From positions 109,914 through 173,913 of the forward strand of contig JAAYOQ010000017.1 in assembly GCA_012520255.1 (NCBI GenBank): a stretch of DNA of 64,000 nt, written 5' to 3'. The position numbers were made by a program, and so were the translations under genes. Shown one piece after another: positions 44,607 to 53,166 of the stretch. The notes beneath the pieces are model-generated. The model had not been told where the DNA came from, ran no database searches, and saw only the letters and a program-made list of their open reading frames with translations. This DNA comes from Erysipelotrichia bacterium (GTDB taxonomy: Bacteria > Bacillota_I > Bacilli_A > Erysipelotrichales > Erysipelotrichaceae). Within the stretch, counting starts at the first letter, position 1. Each line of letters begins with the position of its first letter.

Positions 44607-46370
44607 ATGATTAAGGACAAATTACTTACTTTACCTGTACAACCTGGATGTTATCTGATGAAAGATATCAATGGAGAAGTAATCTATGTGGGTAAAGCTA
44701 AAAATCTAAAAAATAGAGTTAATTCTTATTTTAGAGGCAGTTCTCATGATAATAAAACAACCAGATTAGTTAATAATATTGTGGATTTTGATTATATTGT
44801 GACCAACTCTGAAAAAGAAGCTTTAATATTGGAATATAATCTGATCAAACATCATAAGCCTCGTTTTAATATCATATTCATGGATGATAGCTCATATCCT
44901 TACTTAAGATTGACTGTTGAAAAATATCCTACCTTGAGACTTGTCAGAGATGCCAGAAGAATGAAAAATGCCAAATATTTTGGACCTTATCCAAATGTTG
45001 GATATGCAAGAGAATTATTAAGTTTAATTGAAAAAATTTATCCACTTAGAAAATGTAAGAATATGGGCAGTAAAGTTTGTCTGTATTATCATATCGGATT
45101 ATGTTTAGGACCTTGTGAGTTTGAGATAAGTCCAAAAGTTTATGAAGATATGACAGAAGAAATAATTTCTTTTTTAAATGGAAATACTGGAAAAGTAATC
45201 GATGAATTAATGAAGAAAAGAGATGAATTTGCTGAAAATTTATTATTTGAGAAAGCCGGTGAAATGCAAACATTGATAGAATCGGTAGAACATGTAACTG
45301 CAGAGAACTATATGCAGATAAATCTAAGTGAAAGTACAGATGTGTTTGCCTGCTATGTGGATAAAGGTTATATTTCAATTGTAGGATTATTATATTATCA
45401 GGGAAAACTTTTGCATCAACATTTGAATTTGAAGCCTTTATACGATGACGTAGATGAGACTTTTATTTCATATATAGTTCAATACTATCAGTCTAATCCA
45501 TTGCCAAAAGAGCTAATAATGCCTTATGGACTGGATTTAAATGCCTTAGGTGAAGCTTTAGAAATTAAAATATTTCAACCTCAAAGAGGTGAAAAAAAGA
45601 AACTCATTGAGTTAGCGATTGATAATGCTAAAATTCATTTGGAACAAAATTTTGAGATTTATAATAAACAGATGCTATCAAATGATATAGCTTTAGAACA
45701 ATTAAGACTGTTAATACAATGTAATACGACAAGAATTGAATTATTTGATATCTCTCATATTTCTGGAAAGGCTGCTGTGGGAGCACAAGTTGTTTATGTG
45801 GATGGAACAGCTTCAAAAAAAGACTATCGATTATATAAAGTTTCAAATAAAAATAATGATTATGCCAATATGCAGGAAGTAATATATCGAAGATTGTTTA
45901 GAGCTGTAAAAAGAAAAACTATTTTGCCTGATGTAATTATTGTTGACGGTGGAAAAAGTCAGATTAATGCTGTTAAAGAAATATTAGATTCTTTAGAAAT
46001 TACTTCAATTTGTCTTTTAGCTTTGATTAAAAATGAAAAACATCAGACGTCATCATTGATGAATGACAGCTATGAGATATATGACATCGATAAAGAATCA
46101 GATCTTTTTTATCTATTAGCTAATATGCAGGATGAGGTTCATCGATTTGCAATTTCTTATCACAAACGTTTAAGAGAAAAGAAATTTAAAGAGTCTGTAT
46201 TAGATGAAATTGATGGCATTGGTTTTAAAAGGAAACAGAAATTACTTCATCACTTTAAGACAATCAACAAAGTTAAAGAAGCAACTGTTGATCAATTAGC
46301 TGATGTTATTGGTAAAAAGAGTGGTCAGGCTGTATATGATTTTTTTAGAAAGGAAGAAGAAAATGTTTAA
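44607..46370 (+). CDS. uvrC: Excinuclease ABC subunit C
   Basis: A 587-residue nucleotide-excision-repair nuclease. It has an N-terminal GIY-YIG domain (PGCYLMKDINGEVIYVGKA), a Cys-rich segment near 148, a UVR motif near 210 (EKAGEMQTLI), an RNase H-like C-terminal nuclease (ELFDISHISGKAAVGA, VIIVDGGKSQINA) and helix-hairpin-helix motifs (IDGIGFKRKQKLL). It makes both incisions around DNA lesions. It follows mutS2 by 3 bp and overlaps the next gene by 8 bp. Confidence 0.96.
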   Translation: MIKDKLLTLPVQPGCYLMKDINGEVIYVGKAKNLKNRVNSYFRGSSHDNKTTRLVNNIVDFDYIVTNSEKEALILEYNLIKHHKPRFNIIFMDDSSYPYLRLTVEKYPTLRLVRDARRMKNAKYFGPYPNVGYARELLSLIEKIYPLRKCKNMGSKVCLYYHIGLCLGPCEFEISPKVYEDMTEEIISFLNGNTGKVIDELMKKRDEFAENLLFEKAGEMQTLIESVEHVTAENYMQINLSESTDVFACYVDKGYISIVGLLYYQGKLLHQHLNLKPLYDDVDETFISYIVQYYQSNPLPKELIMPYGLDLNALGEALEIKIFQPQRGEKKKLIELAIDNAKIHLEQNFEIYNKQMLSNDIALEQLRLLIQCNTTRIELFDISHISGKAAVGAQVVYVDGTASKKDYRLYKVSNKNNDYANMQEVIYRRLFRAVKRKTILPDVIIVDGGKSQINAVKEILDSLEITSICLLALIKNEKHQTSSLMNDSYEIYDIDKESDLFYLLANMQDEVHRFAISYHKRLREKKFKESVLDEIDGIGFKRKQKLLHHFKTINKVKEATVDQLADVIGKKSGQAVYDFFRKEEENV

Positions 46371-46749
46371 AAAAATAATAAGTATTGTTTTGTGGACTAT
46401 TGGCATATTTGTTGAAACTTTAACTCTTTCTTTAATCAGGATAAATATTCCTCAAAAATTATGGTTTATTTTATCAGGTTTTGGAATTAGTCTGCTTTTG
46501 GCTTTGGCAGCATCAAAAATATGGAAAGCTTCCTTTAGTTATAGTAAAACTAAAGTAAATTTAGAAGAAAAAAGAAGAAGATTCGTAATGGAACATTTGT
46601 ATATTTATGCCAGTATTGCTTGTTTTGTTCCTTTAGGATTTTATTTTATGCTAGATAAATCAATAGATGAAAAAGCTAAAAAAAGTATTTGGCTGGAAAT
46701 GGCAATGTTAACTTTCTGGATGGCTTATATTGTAATGACTGTACAATAA
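46363..46749 (+). CDS. Small membrane protein of unknown function
   Basis: A 128-residue protein. AGGAAG selects the ATG at 46363 inside the uvrC end. Four hydrophobic segments are seen (residues about 5-25, 30-50, 78-95, 107-125) with a basic loop near 60-70 (NLEEKRRRF). No family is recognised. It is probably co-transcribed with uvrC and followed by a lipoprotein gene. Confidence 0.65.
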   Translation: MFKKIISIVLWTIGIFVETLTLSLIRINIPQKLWFILSGFGISLLLALAASKIWKASFSYSKTKVNLEEKRRRFVMEHLYIYASIACFVPLGFYFMLDKSIDEKAKKSIWLEMAMLTFWMAYIVMTVQ

Positions 46750-46790
46750 AAATATGATAGAAATTGAAATAGAACAGGAGTATTAAAAAA

Positions 46791-47285
46791 ATGAAAAAAG
46801 TTTTTAAATTATTATTTGTTGTGGTAATATTTTTTAGTTTTATTGGCTGCGATAATAAAAATAAGCCACAAGCAGTAAAGAAAGAATTAAAAACAACAGA
46901 ATTAGGAGATTTATTAATTGAAAGTTATAGTCAGATACCAGAAGTAATCAGTGTAACAAGAGACTACTTACCAGATGAGATCTATGAAGTCGGTGATGAC
47001 TACATTGTCTTTACTGGAGCTTATAAAAATGGAGCTACTTCCGGATTTGCAGTAATTGTAAGTAATGATAATATGAATAAAGTGTTTGATTATGCAGTTA
47101 ACCTGGCTCACTCCAACTATAAAGATTTACAAGAAGATACATATGGAATATCAACAATTTTATATAATGACAACATTCCGATAACAGTATCAATCAGTAA
47201 AGTAAAATTAGATAATGGCGGTTATATTATTACCTATGAAGCTATCGAAATGACTTTAGAAGATTGTTTTTCCTTTGCTGTATAA
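46791..47285 (+). CDS. Lipoprotein of unknown function
   Basis: A 164-residue lipoprotein with an FIGC lipobox at about residue 20. The mature part has strands typical of small beta-rich export proteins (YIVFTGAYKNGATSGFAVIV) and no named domain. ACAGGAG lies 13 bp before the ATG, which is farther than usual. It may be co-transcribed with the membrane protein 41 bp upstream. Confidence 0.65.
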   Translation: MKKVFKLLFVVVIFFSFIGCDNKNKPQAVKKELKTTELGDLLIESYSQIPEVISVTRDYLPDEIYEVGDDYIVFTGAYKNGATSGFAVIVSNDNMNKVFDYAVNLAHSNYKDLQEDTYGISTILYNDNIPITVSISKVKLDNGGYIITYEAIEMTLEDCFSFAV

Positions 47286-47348
47286 ATAATTGAACAATAA
47301 TAAGAAAATTATAAAATATCAATCATAAAGAAAGATAAAGAGGTAATC

Positions 47349-47377
47349 TTGAAAATTAAAGGGGATAGATATATACT
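47349..47377 (+). promoter_or_regulatory. Promoter ending 3 bp before a start codon
   Basis: TTGAAA (-35, 47349-47354), a 17-bp spacer and TATACT (-10, 47372-47377). The expected +1 is near 47384, one codon inside the next gene, where an in-frame GTG lies. Confidence 0.55.
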
Positions 47378-47380
47378 TTT

Positions 47381-47851
47381 ATGGTGAATTATACAAAGAT
47401 TGTTGTTATGAGCGATTCGCATGGCTATAGTGGAAACGTCTACTTTGTCATGGATAAAGAAAAAGATGCGCATTATATGTTTCATCTGGGCGATGTTTGC
47501 GATTGGCCAGATATTTTTGATGATTTGGTAATAATAAAAGGAAATAACGATTATTTTGATTTGCCAGATAAGATTGTGACAGAAATTGCAGGATTGAGAT
47601 TCTTTTTAATTCACTCTCATCGTCAATCTGGTTTCAATCTTAAAAACAGGTTAGTAGATTTAGCAAAAGAAAATGATTGTGATATTGTTTTATATGGTCA
47701 TACTCATATGTATAATGATGAATTTGTTGATGGCATCAGGTTATTAAATCCAGGATCTTTATATTACAATCGAGATAGAAGTGATATCGGTTATATGATA
47801 ATAGAAATTTTTGATGACAAAAAATATACGGTAACAAGAAAATTTCTTTAA
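47381..47851 (+). CDS. YfcE/MJ0936-type metallophosphodiesterase
   Basis: A 156-residue calcineurin-like phosphoesterase. The metal ligands are clear: VVMSDSHGYSG, HLGDVCDW, IKGNNDY, HSHRQ and YGHTHMY. Relatives hydrolyse phosphodiesters such as bis-pNPP or cyclic nucleotides; the natural substrate is unknown. AAAGGGG lies 16 bp before the ATG, too far for a normal ribosome site. A promoter -10 ends 3 bp before the ATG, so translation may begin at the ATG or at the GTG one codon later on a leaderless message. Confidence 0.88.
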   Translation: MVNYTKIVVMSDSHGYSGNVYFVMDKEKDAHYMFHLGDVCDWPDIFDDLVIIKGNNDYFDLPDKIVTEIAGLRFFLIHSHRQSGFNLKNRLVDLAKENDCDIVLYGHTHMYNDEFVDGIRLLNPGSLYYNRDRSDIGYMIIEIFDDKKYTVTRKFL

Positions 47852-47861
47852 AATTAGTATT

Positions 47862-47898
47862 AAAAAAAGACAACAGGTATAAAACTATTGTCTTTTTA
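47862..47898. terminator. Bidirectional terminator
   Basis: AAAAAGACAA (47864-47873) pairs with TTGTCTTTTT (47888-47897). It lies between two convergent genes. Confidence 0.8.
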
Positions 47899-47918
47899 TG
47901 TAGATTATTACTATAAAA

Positions 47919-48938
47919 TTATTTTTTCAATTCAAAGCCTAAGGCTTCCTCCAGTTCCTTAAGTTTTCCACGATTATTTTCTAACTGACCTTTTACTTGA
48001 AATAAATCAAAGCTGGGAGCACGATTTGCTTCAATTAATACGGGTCCATTTTCTGTGATTGCAACATCCCAGCCGATAAAAGGATTTTTACATCGATGAG
48101 CAGCTTCAATACATAAATTGACGCTTTCTTTAAAATAAGGAAATTTAAAGCCTTTAAATTTAAAACCGGTGACAATATTACGATCGTAATATTTAATTAT
48201 AGGAATATTGGCGAAATAGTCGTAGTTGACAACTCCTTCATCATCCAATACACAAGATGCACCGCCTACTGAACAATTATCAACATATGCCTCACCGGTA
48301 GCAATTCTAGAGGCAATAAATGGTGCATTATAATCACCGTTAATATTTTTAACTGTAACAATTCTGATACTGTTGACGGCATTAACAGATAATTTAGATA
48401 CTTCCGGATGTTGAATAATTTTTTCTTCTACCACTACATAACCATCTTTTAATAATTGGTTATAAAAGTCTTCAAGTTTAACTTTGATGTCTTTTAAATA
48501 AATGTGTCTAACACCATGTCCACCATAACCGGTTGCTGATTTTACGAAAAATTCTTCGTGTTTTTCAACAAATTTTTTGAAATCATTAAAATCATTAACT
48601 CTCAAATCTAAAGTATCAATACCTTTTAAATCACTGAAATTACGGTTAAAAAGTCCTTTATCATCAAAGAAACTATTATCTTCATCACTAATTTTAAATT
48701 TGTCAGTAATCATTTGATAATGAACTTTACCACATACAAAAGTATCACGATATTGTTTGCTTTTATTAAATTGAAAACCGAAAATAAAATATTCACCCCA
48801 GTTATAACCTTCTTTATAACAGTGATATAAGTCAATTATTAAATCTAAATATGATCTTTTAGATTGCTTATGACCTTGTTTTATTAGCGGCCATGCTTCT
48901 TTCCAATTCATTCTTAATGCTTTTTTTATAATGTTCAT
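47919..48938 (-). CDS. Sugar-transfer-associated ATP-grasp protein
   Basis: A 339-residue ATP-grasp enzyme. GGAGGAATTT selects the ATG at 48938; a start four codons earlier would overlap this site. ATP-binding features include FVKSATGYGGHGV (about residue 138), VVVEEKI (about 171) and VNSIRIVTVKN (about 190). The C-terminal FIGWDVAITENGPVLIEANR (about 290) holds the metal-binding Asp and Asn. The family is named for its placement with capsule and glycan genes and may ligate amino acids to sugars. Here it follows a flippase gene by 14 bp, which supports an envelope glycan role. Confidence 0.82.
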   Translation of the reverse strand: MNIIKKALRMNWKEAWPLIKQGHKQSKRSYLDLIIDLYHCYKEGYNWGEYFIFGFQFNKSKQYRDTFVCGKVHYQMITDKFKISDEDNSFFDDKGLFNRNFSDLKGIDTLDLRVNDFNDFKKFVEKHEEFFVKSATGYGGHGVRHIYLKDIKVKLEDFYNQLLKDGYVVVEEKIIQHPEVSKLSVNAVNSIRIVTVKNINGDYNAPFIASRIATGEAYVDNCSVGGASCVLDDEGVVNYDYFANIPIIKYYDRNIVTGFKFKGFKFPYFKESVNLCIEAAHRCKNPFIGWDVAITENGPVLIEANRAPSFDLFQVKGQLENNRGKLKELEEALGFELKK

Positions 48939-48952
48939 AAATTCCTCCATAA

Positions 48953-50593
48953 TTATTTTTCCGGTTTTAAACTACTGATAATTTTTTTAAAAAATCCTGC
49001 ATCAGCGATATTTTCCAATAAACCAGACTTATATGATAATGAAAAATATATTATGCTTCCAGTAATACCATAAATCATTAATTGAAATGCCTGATAGATT
49101 CTACCATTGCCGTCAACTGTCCAGAAACGATTTAAAACAAAAATAAACATCAACATCGCAAATAAAGGGATAATCATTTGCTGAATAGTTTTATATAATT
49201 TATTGTATTTAAAATTGATATGTTTTTTAAGATCATAGGCTAAAACGAATGTAATAAATATCTGGCTTAAAATACTTGAAGCCAAAGCTCCCAGATATGG
49301 AGGAAGATTCAGGTAGGCAAATAAATAAATTAATGGCAAATCAAAAACTACATTGAGAATGTTTCCAGTTACATTGGCAAAACAAACAATTTTTCCTTTG
49401 CCCATGCTTTGCATAATGGTGCTAAAAATTGTAGAAAAAGTTCCAACCGCATTTAAGATGAGTGACATTGCCAATATTTTATCTCCATAAATACTGCTGC
49501 CATAAAAAATGTTATACAGAGAACCCGAAAAAATAACCATCGCTATTGTCAGTGGAACAGTAATAATAAACAGAATTGATAAAGCCTGATGGATTTTATT
49601 TTTAACTCCTTGATAATCTTTGTTAGCGTAATTATCAGCAATGTGTGGAGCAATACTCCCGGTCATGCCCATCGATAAGGCAATGATTAACATACATATT
49701 TTAGGAGCCCAATGAGATATAATGCTGGAAATGAGCTGAGCATCATTAGCTAAATAACCTAGATTATCCAATCCGACTAAAATTAATCTCATATGCATAA
49801 TTTTATATATACTTAATGAAATAGAAGTAATTATAACAACTGAGCTGTAATTAGCCATTTTCTTAAGGATAGTACGATCATTTTCAATTGTTTCATCAGC
49901 ACTTTCTTTTAAAAATAGATCGAGATTGTTCTTTTTTCTCTTTTTTAAATAAATAGTTGCTGCTAAAGCACCAATACCAGCTCCTGCCAAGGCAAACAAG
50001 ACACCGAAGTTTTGACTCAGATGATAATATTTGATTATCACATATGAACTGATAAGAACAAAAGCAATTCTTACAAATTGCTCGATAACCTGGCTATATG
50101 ATGATAAAGATATCAATTTATGTCCTTGCAGATAACCACGCTCAACACTTAAAAAAGGTACAATTAATAGACAATAAGAAATGACTCTGAATGAGGTAGC
50201 GACATCTTTAATATTAGCTCCATCAGTACTGTTATTGACAAAATAATTTGCCATATTACCTGCATATAACTGGATAAATAAAAATGATAAAATACTTAAA
50301 ATTAAAATACAATAAATGCCCAGTTTATAAGCTCTTTCTTTTGATCGATATTTATTTAAAGCATTATATTCACCAATAATAATACTCATGGCGATCGGAA
50401 TGCCTGATGTTGATATTTCCAAGAATAATGAATAAACATTATAAGCGCATGAATAAATAAAACCGCCTTCTTCGCCAATAATGTTGTAAAGAGGTATATT
50501 ATATAAAGCGCCAATAATTTTCGTAATAACTATTGATATATAGGCAATAAAAGCACCTTCAACAAAGCTATTTTTTTTCAATTTCTTTTTCAT
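48953..50593 (-). CDS. MurJ/SpoVB-type lipid-linked glycan flippase
   Basis: A 546-residue membrane protein with about 14 hydrophobic segments, of the polysaccharide biosynthesis/MOP superfamily. Residues 10-60 (EGAFIAYISIVITKIIGALY) and GIPIAMSIIIGEYNA are typical of the SpoVB/YtgP-MurJ branch. It would flip lipid II or another undecaprenyl-linked glycan across the membrane. GGAGGAG lies 5 bp before the ATG. It is transcribed together with the ATP-grasp gene. SpoVB and MurJ cannot be separated on sequence reading alone. Confidence 0.85.
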   Translation of the reverse strand: MKKKLKKNSFVEGAFIAYISIVITKIIGALYNIPLYNIIGEEGGFIYSCAYNVYSLFLEISTSGIPIAMSIIIGEYNALNKYRSKERAYKLGIYCILILSILSFLFIQLYAGNMANYFVNNSTDGANIKDVATSFRVISYCLLIVPFLSVERGYLQGHKLISLSSYSQVIEQFVRIAFVLISSYVIIKYYHLSQNFGVLFALAGAGIGALAATIYLKKRKKNNLDLFLKESADETIENDRTILKKMANYSSVVIITSISLSIYKIMHMRLILVGLDNLGYLANDAQLISSIISHWAPKICMLIIALSMGMTGSIAPHIADNYANKDYQGVKNKIHQALSILFIITVPLTIAMVIFSGSLYNIFYGSSIYGDKILAMSLILNAVGTFSTIFSTIMQSMGKGKIVCFANVTGNILNVVFDLPLIYLFAYLNLPPYLGALASSILSQIFITFVLAYDLKKHINFKYNKLYKTIQQMIIPLFAMLMFIFVLNRFWTVDGNGRIYQAFQLMIYGITGSIIYFSLSYKSGLLENIADAGFFKKIISSLKPEK

Positions 50594-50922
50594 GCCACTC
50601 CTCCAATGAAAGCGTATCTATATAATATCACCAATAACTTAATATTTAAAGTTTTTCATTATTTGATAATTGTTGACCTATCGCCATGACAGGTAGATAG
50701 TATTCCGCTATTTTTTAACAAAGAAAACTATTGAGCAATCTATTTTTAAAAAGTCAGTATTACAAATGTTTGACAATCTTATAAAACATTTTCAGTATAT
50801 TTTTAACTGACTGGTATATAATAAAAAAGTAGTATAATTTATTTATAGAAAGAAGAGTTTGACAATAGCTGATAAAGCTATTGAAACTTATTGGAAATGA
50901 AATTATCTTTCGGAGGTAAACC
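50594..50922. other. Intergenic region with divergent promoters
   Basis: A 329-bp gap without a gene. The minus-strand flippase promoter includes TGA-TATTAT near 50625. An imperfect hairpin around ACCTATC...GACAGGT lies near 50677. Several TATAAT/TATATT boxes at 50800-50840, with TTGACA at 50769, can serve the plus-strand lipoprotein gene. A perfect hairpin in the leader is listed separately. Confidence 0.5.
50863..50883 (+). promoter_or_regulatory. Perfect 8-bp hairpin in lipoprotein leader
   Basis: CAATAGCT (50863-50870) pairs with AGCTATTG (50876-50883) around a GATAA loop, 40 bp before the lipoprotein ATG. There is no T-tract, so it is not a terminator. It may stabilise the 5' end or bind a regulator. 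Confidence 0.45.
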
Positions 50923-51639
50923 ATGAAAAAGATTATTTTAGTTTTGTTGGTATGGGTGATGGTTTTTTCATCTTATGGTTGTAATTTTACTTTAAAACAA
51001 GAAGTAGATGATCCTGATATTGAAAATCCAGCTGAAATAGTAGCATCAGAGGAAGAGAAACTGCTGGTAAAAGATGGAATAGTAAAATATGATGGAGAAT
51101 TTAAATATGAAGGTAAATATCCTTTTAAATATTATCCATTTATCTATTCGGTTAACAATATCTGGTATAACGAAAATGTGATTGGACCGGCAAAATGCGA
51201 AGAGGGTTACCTTTACAGTAAAAACATGTATACCGGAGTGATTAAAAAACTTATTAATGTTCCGATTAATATTTTCAGGGAAACTAATACTCATATTTAT
51301 TTTATTTATGATAACGGCCTCTATTGTGTAGATTATGAAGGAACAAAAATTAAAAAAATTTATCAATCTGATGAAGATATTGAAGAAGAGATACTAGAGT
51401 TTTATTCTAATTTTATTTATTTTATTGAAGATGATAATTTGATCAAATTAGATTTAAATAATGGAGAAGTCAAAGTACTGGTAGAAGATTTAGATGATGT
51501 TGTTTCTCTGTATTTGATAAATGATGAGGAACTGGTATATGATGACAGTGAAGAAAAGCATCACTATATTAATGTAAAGGATAATATTTACAAAATATTA
51601 AGTGAATTAGAGTTCAGGCAATTGGATGATTATGAATGA
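50923..51639 (+). CDS. Lipoprotein, DUF5050-like beta-repeat
   Basis: A 238-residue lipoprotein with a YGCNF lipobox at about residue 20. The mature part has repeated short strands (THIYFIYDNGLYCVDYEG, then FIYFIEDDNLIKLDLNNGE) that look like the blades of the DUF5050 propeller family, which is common on Firmicute surfaces. With only two or three blades it is shorter than a full propeller. CGGAGG precedes the ATG. The function is unknown. Confidence 0.65.
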   Translation: MKKIILVLLVWVMVFSSYGCNFTLKQEVDDPDIENPAEIVASEEEKLLVKDGIVKYDGEFKYEGKYPFKYYPFIYSVNNIWYNENVIGPAKCEEGYLYSKNMYTGVIKKLINVPINIFRETNTHIYFIYDNGLYCVDYEGTKIKKIYQSDEDIEEEILEFYSNFIYFIEDDNLIKLDLNNGEVKVLVEDLDDVVSLYLINDEELVYDDSEEKHHYINVKDNIYKILSELEFRQLDDYE

Positions 51640-51647
51640 TACATTTA

Positions 51648-51676
51648 AAAAAAGAAGTGATATTACTTCTTTTTAA
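51648..51676. terminator. Bidirectional terminator
   Basis: AAAAAGAAGT pairs with ACTTCTTTTT around a 6-nt loop. A- and T-runs serve both convergent genes. Confidence 0.8.
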
Positions 51677-51690
51677 ATAAATTGACCAGT

Positions 51691-52278
51691 TTATTTTAAC
51701 CTGATTGAATATTCATATTCATCAGGTATTAATGGTTCAATTAAATCCTGAATTATCTTAATTGCATTCTGTTGAGCCTTTTGAAATAAACCATCATTGG
51801 CAGCTTTAGTTACCATTGTTTTTGCCTCATTGAGCATGAAATCGTTATAATCGCTAATTACCAGACGATTGAAGATTGAATAAGATTCATACATAATCTG
51901 CATAGTATCAAATTCAACTTCATGTGATAAAACAGTGGCTTTTGGAATTTCAATAAGCACGTTTTTATCAACTAAAGTTATTTTTACTTTTGACAAATCA
52001 ATTCCAGCTTTAATTGTTCCATCATAGGTAATTAAAAACTTTGTAGTTGTTAAAGGAATTTTCCAACCATAGAAATCTTTATAATTTTCATATTTGGCTA
52101 AAGTAGTGTAATGATATTCAACTGTTGCCAATTCAGCAATTGAATTTACTTTTTCTTCAATAACAGAAATATCAATTGTAGTATTTCCTTCTTTAGAATT
52201 CATAAATGAAACTGTAGAAAAGATACCTAAAGAAGTAAAAAACAATGCCAATAATAAACCAATAATTACTTTTTTCAT
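51691..52278 (-). CDS. DUF4230 domain-containing membrane-anchored protein
   Basis: A 195-residue protein. AGGTGATGCAT precedes the ATG at 52278, so the start three codons earlier is rejected. One N-terminal transmembrane segment (IIGLLLALFFTSLGIF) is followed by the DUF4230 body: ELATVEYHYTTLAKYENYKD, LITYDGTIKAGIDLSKVKIT and a helical C-terminus. The family is widespread, membrane-anchored and uncharacterised. Its promoter (TTGACT at 52323-52318 on the minus strand) sits 7 bp from the CIRCE element. Confidence 0.8.
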   Translation of the reverse strand: MKKVIIGLLLALFFTSLGIFSTVSFMNSKEGNTTIDISVIEEKVNSIAELATVEYHYTTLAKYENYKDFYGWKIPLTTTKFLITYDGTIKAGIDLSKVKITLVDKNVLIEIPKATVLSHEVEFDTMQIMYESYSIFNRLVISDYNDFMLNEAKTMVTKAANDGLFQKAQQNAIKIIQDLIEPLIPDEYEYSIRLK

Positions 52279-52330
52279 ATGCATCACCTAATATAAATAT
52301 AATTCATTTTTAAAATAAGTCAATGATTGT

Positions 52331-52357
52331 TTAGCACTTAAACCTTGACAGTGCTAA
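52331..52357. promoter_or_regulatory. CIRCE operator (HrcA site)
   Basis: TTAGCACTT, nine bases, CAGTGCTAA. This matches the CIRCE consensus TTAGCACTC-N9-GAGTGCTAA except at the innermost base of each arm. It overlaps the -35 of the DUF3196-tig-lon promoter, so HrcA binding would block transcription and heat stress would relieve it. Confidence 0.88.
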
Positions 52358-52372
52358 TTTCAAGTGTATAAT
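52345..52372 (+). promoter_or_regulatory. Promoter of DUF3196-tig-lon
   Basis: TTGACA (-35, 52345-52350) lies inside CIRCE, and TATAAT (-10, 52367-52372) is 16 bp further on. The first ATG lies 19 bp downstream. Confidence 0.8.
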
Positions 52373-52391
52373 ATATATGAGAGGTAAATTT

Positions 52392-53108
52392 ATGACGATC
52401 AATTATTATCAAACAATTGTAAATCATATTGAAAAGTTAATTGAAAGTAATGATTTTATTGGTGCCAGTAAGATTATTGAAGAAGAATTATCAATGCCTT
52501 ATGTACCAAAAGATGTTTTGATGAAATTGCAGCAGTTGCACGAATTATGTAAATTCAACCTATCTGAAGAAAAGAAAAGTGAAATACTTTCACCAGAAAA
52601 GGTATATGAGTATTTAAAACACGGAAGCAGTAAAGCGTATAAAGCTTTAGAAACATTATCGATTGCCAATATCAGAAATTATTTGGAAGTAATTAAAGAT
52701 CTGTTAGTTGACAATGCTGTAAACAGAGTTTTAAAGTCTTTACTGATTGAACAATTACAGATTCAACAGATTAACAGCATTATCAACTTCACAATTGATA
52801 ATCAGGTTTACTCAATTATTCCTTCAAAGATTCCATCACCGTTATCACAACCTAATTATCAGGTGATTAATAAAAGACTGGAAAGCATTGTTGAAAGTAA
52901 CCCTTCTTTTTTACAGCAATGTCAGATGATATTGATTAATGTAATTTATGATAATTATCCGTTTTTAATAAAAGATGAAGACGTAGAAATAACTACTTAT
53001 AGTATCATAGCGTATGTTTATAAAGCATATAACGATGATAATGGTTTGAAAGAATTTTTAAATGATTACCAGATTGATGAAAAAATGTTATTGGATTTTA
53101 CCTTTTAG
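52392..53108 (+). CDS. DUF3196 family protein
   Basis: A 238-residue, largely helical protein. GAGAGG selects the ATG at 52392. It begins YYQTIVNHIEKLIESNDF and has TPR-like helices (GASKIIEEELSMPYVPKDVL), matching the DUF3196 family seen in mycoplasmas and low-GC Firmicutes. It is the first gene of a heat-shock-type operon with trigger factor and Lon. A link to protein quality control is inferred from this position only. Confidence 0.75.
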   Translation: MTINYYQTIVNHIEKLIESNDFIGASKIIEEELSMPYVPKDVLMKLQQLHELCKFNLSEEKKSEILSPEKVYEYLKHGSSKAYKALETLSIANIRNYLEVIKDLLVDNAVNRVLKSLLIEQLQIQQINSIINFTIDNQVYSIIPSKIPSPLSQPNYQVINKRLESIVESNPSFLQQCQMILINVIYDNYPFLIKDEDVEITTYSIIAYVYKAYNDDNGLKEFLNDYQIDEKMLLDFTF

Positions 53109-53166
53109 TTGAAAAAAGTTGTTAAAATTTATATAATTAAGTTCGTGTCAAAAAAGGAGAAAAAAT

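Noticed and set aside
45046..45378. A minus-strand frame inside uvrC
   Set aside because: It has low-complexity Leu/His/Tyr composition typical of antisense frames in AT-rich genes.
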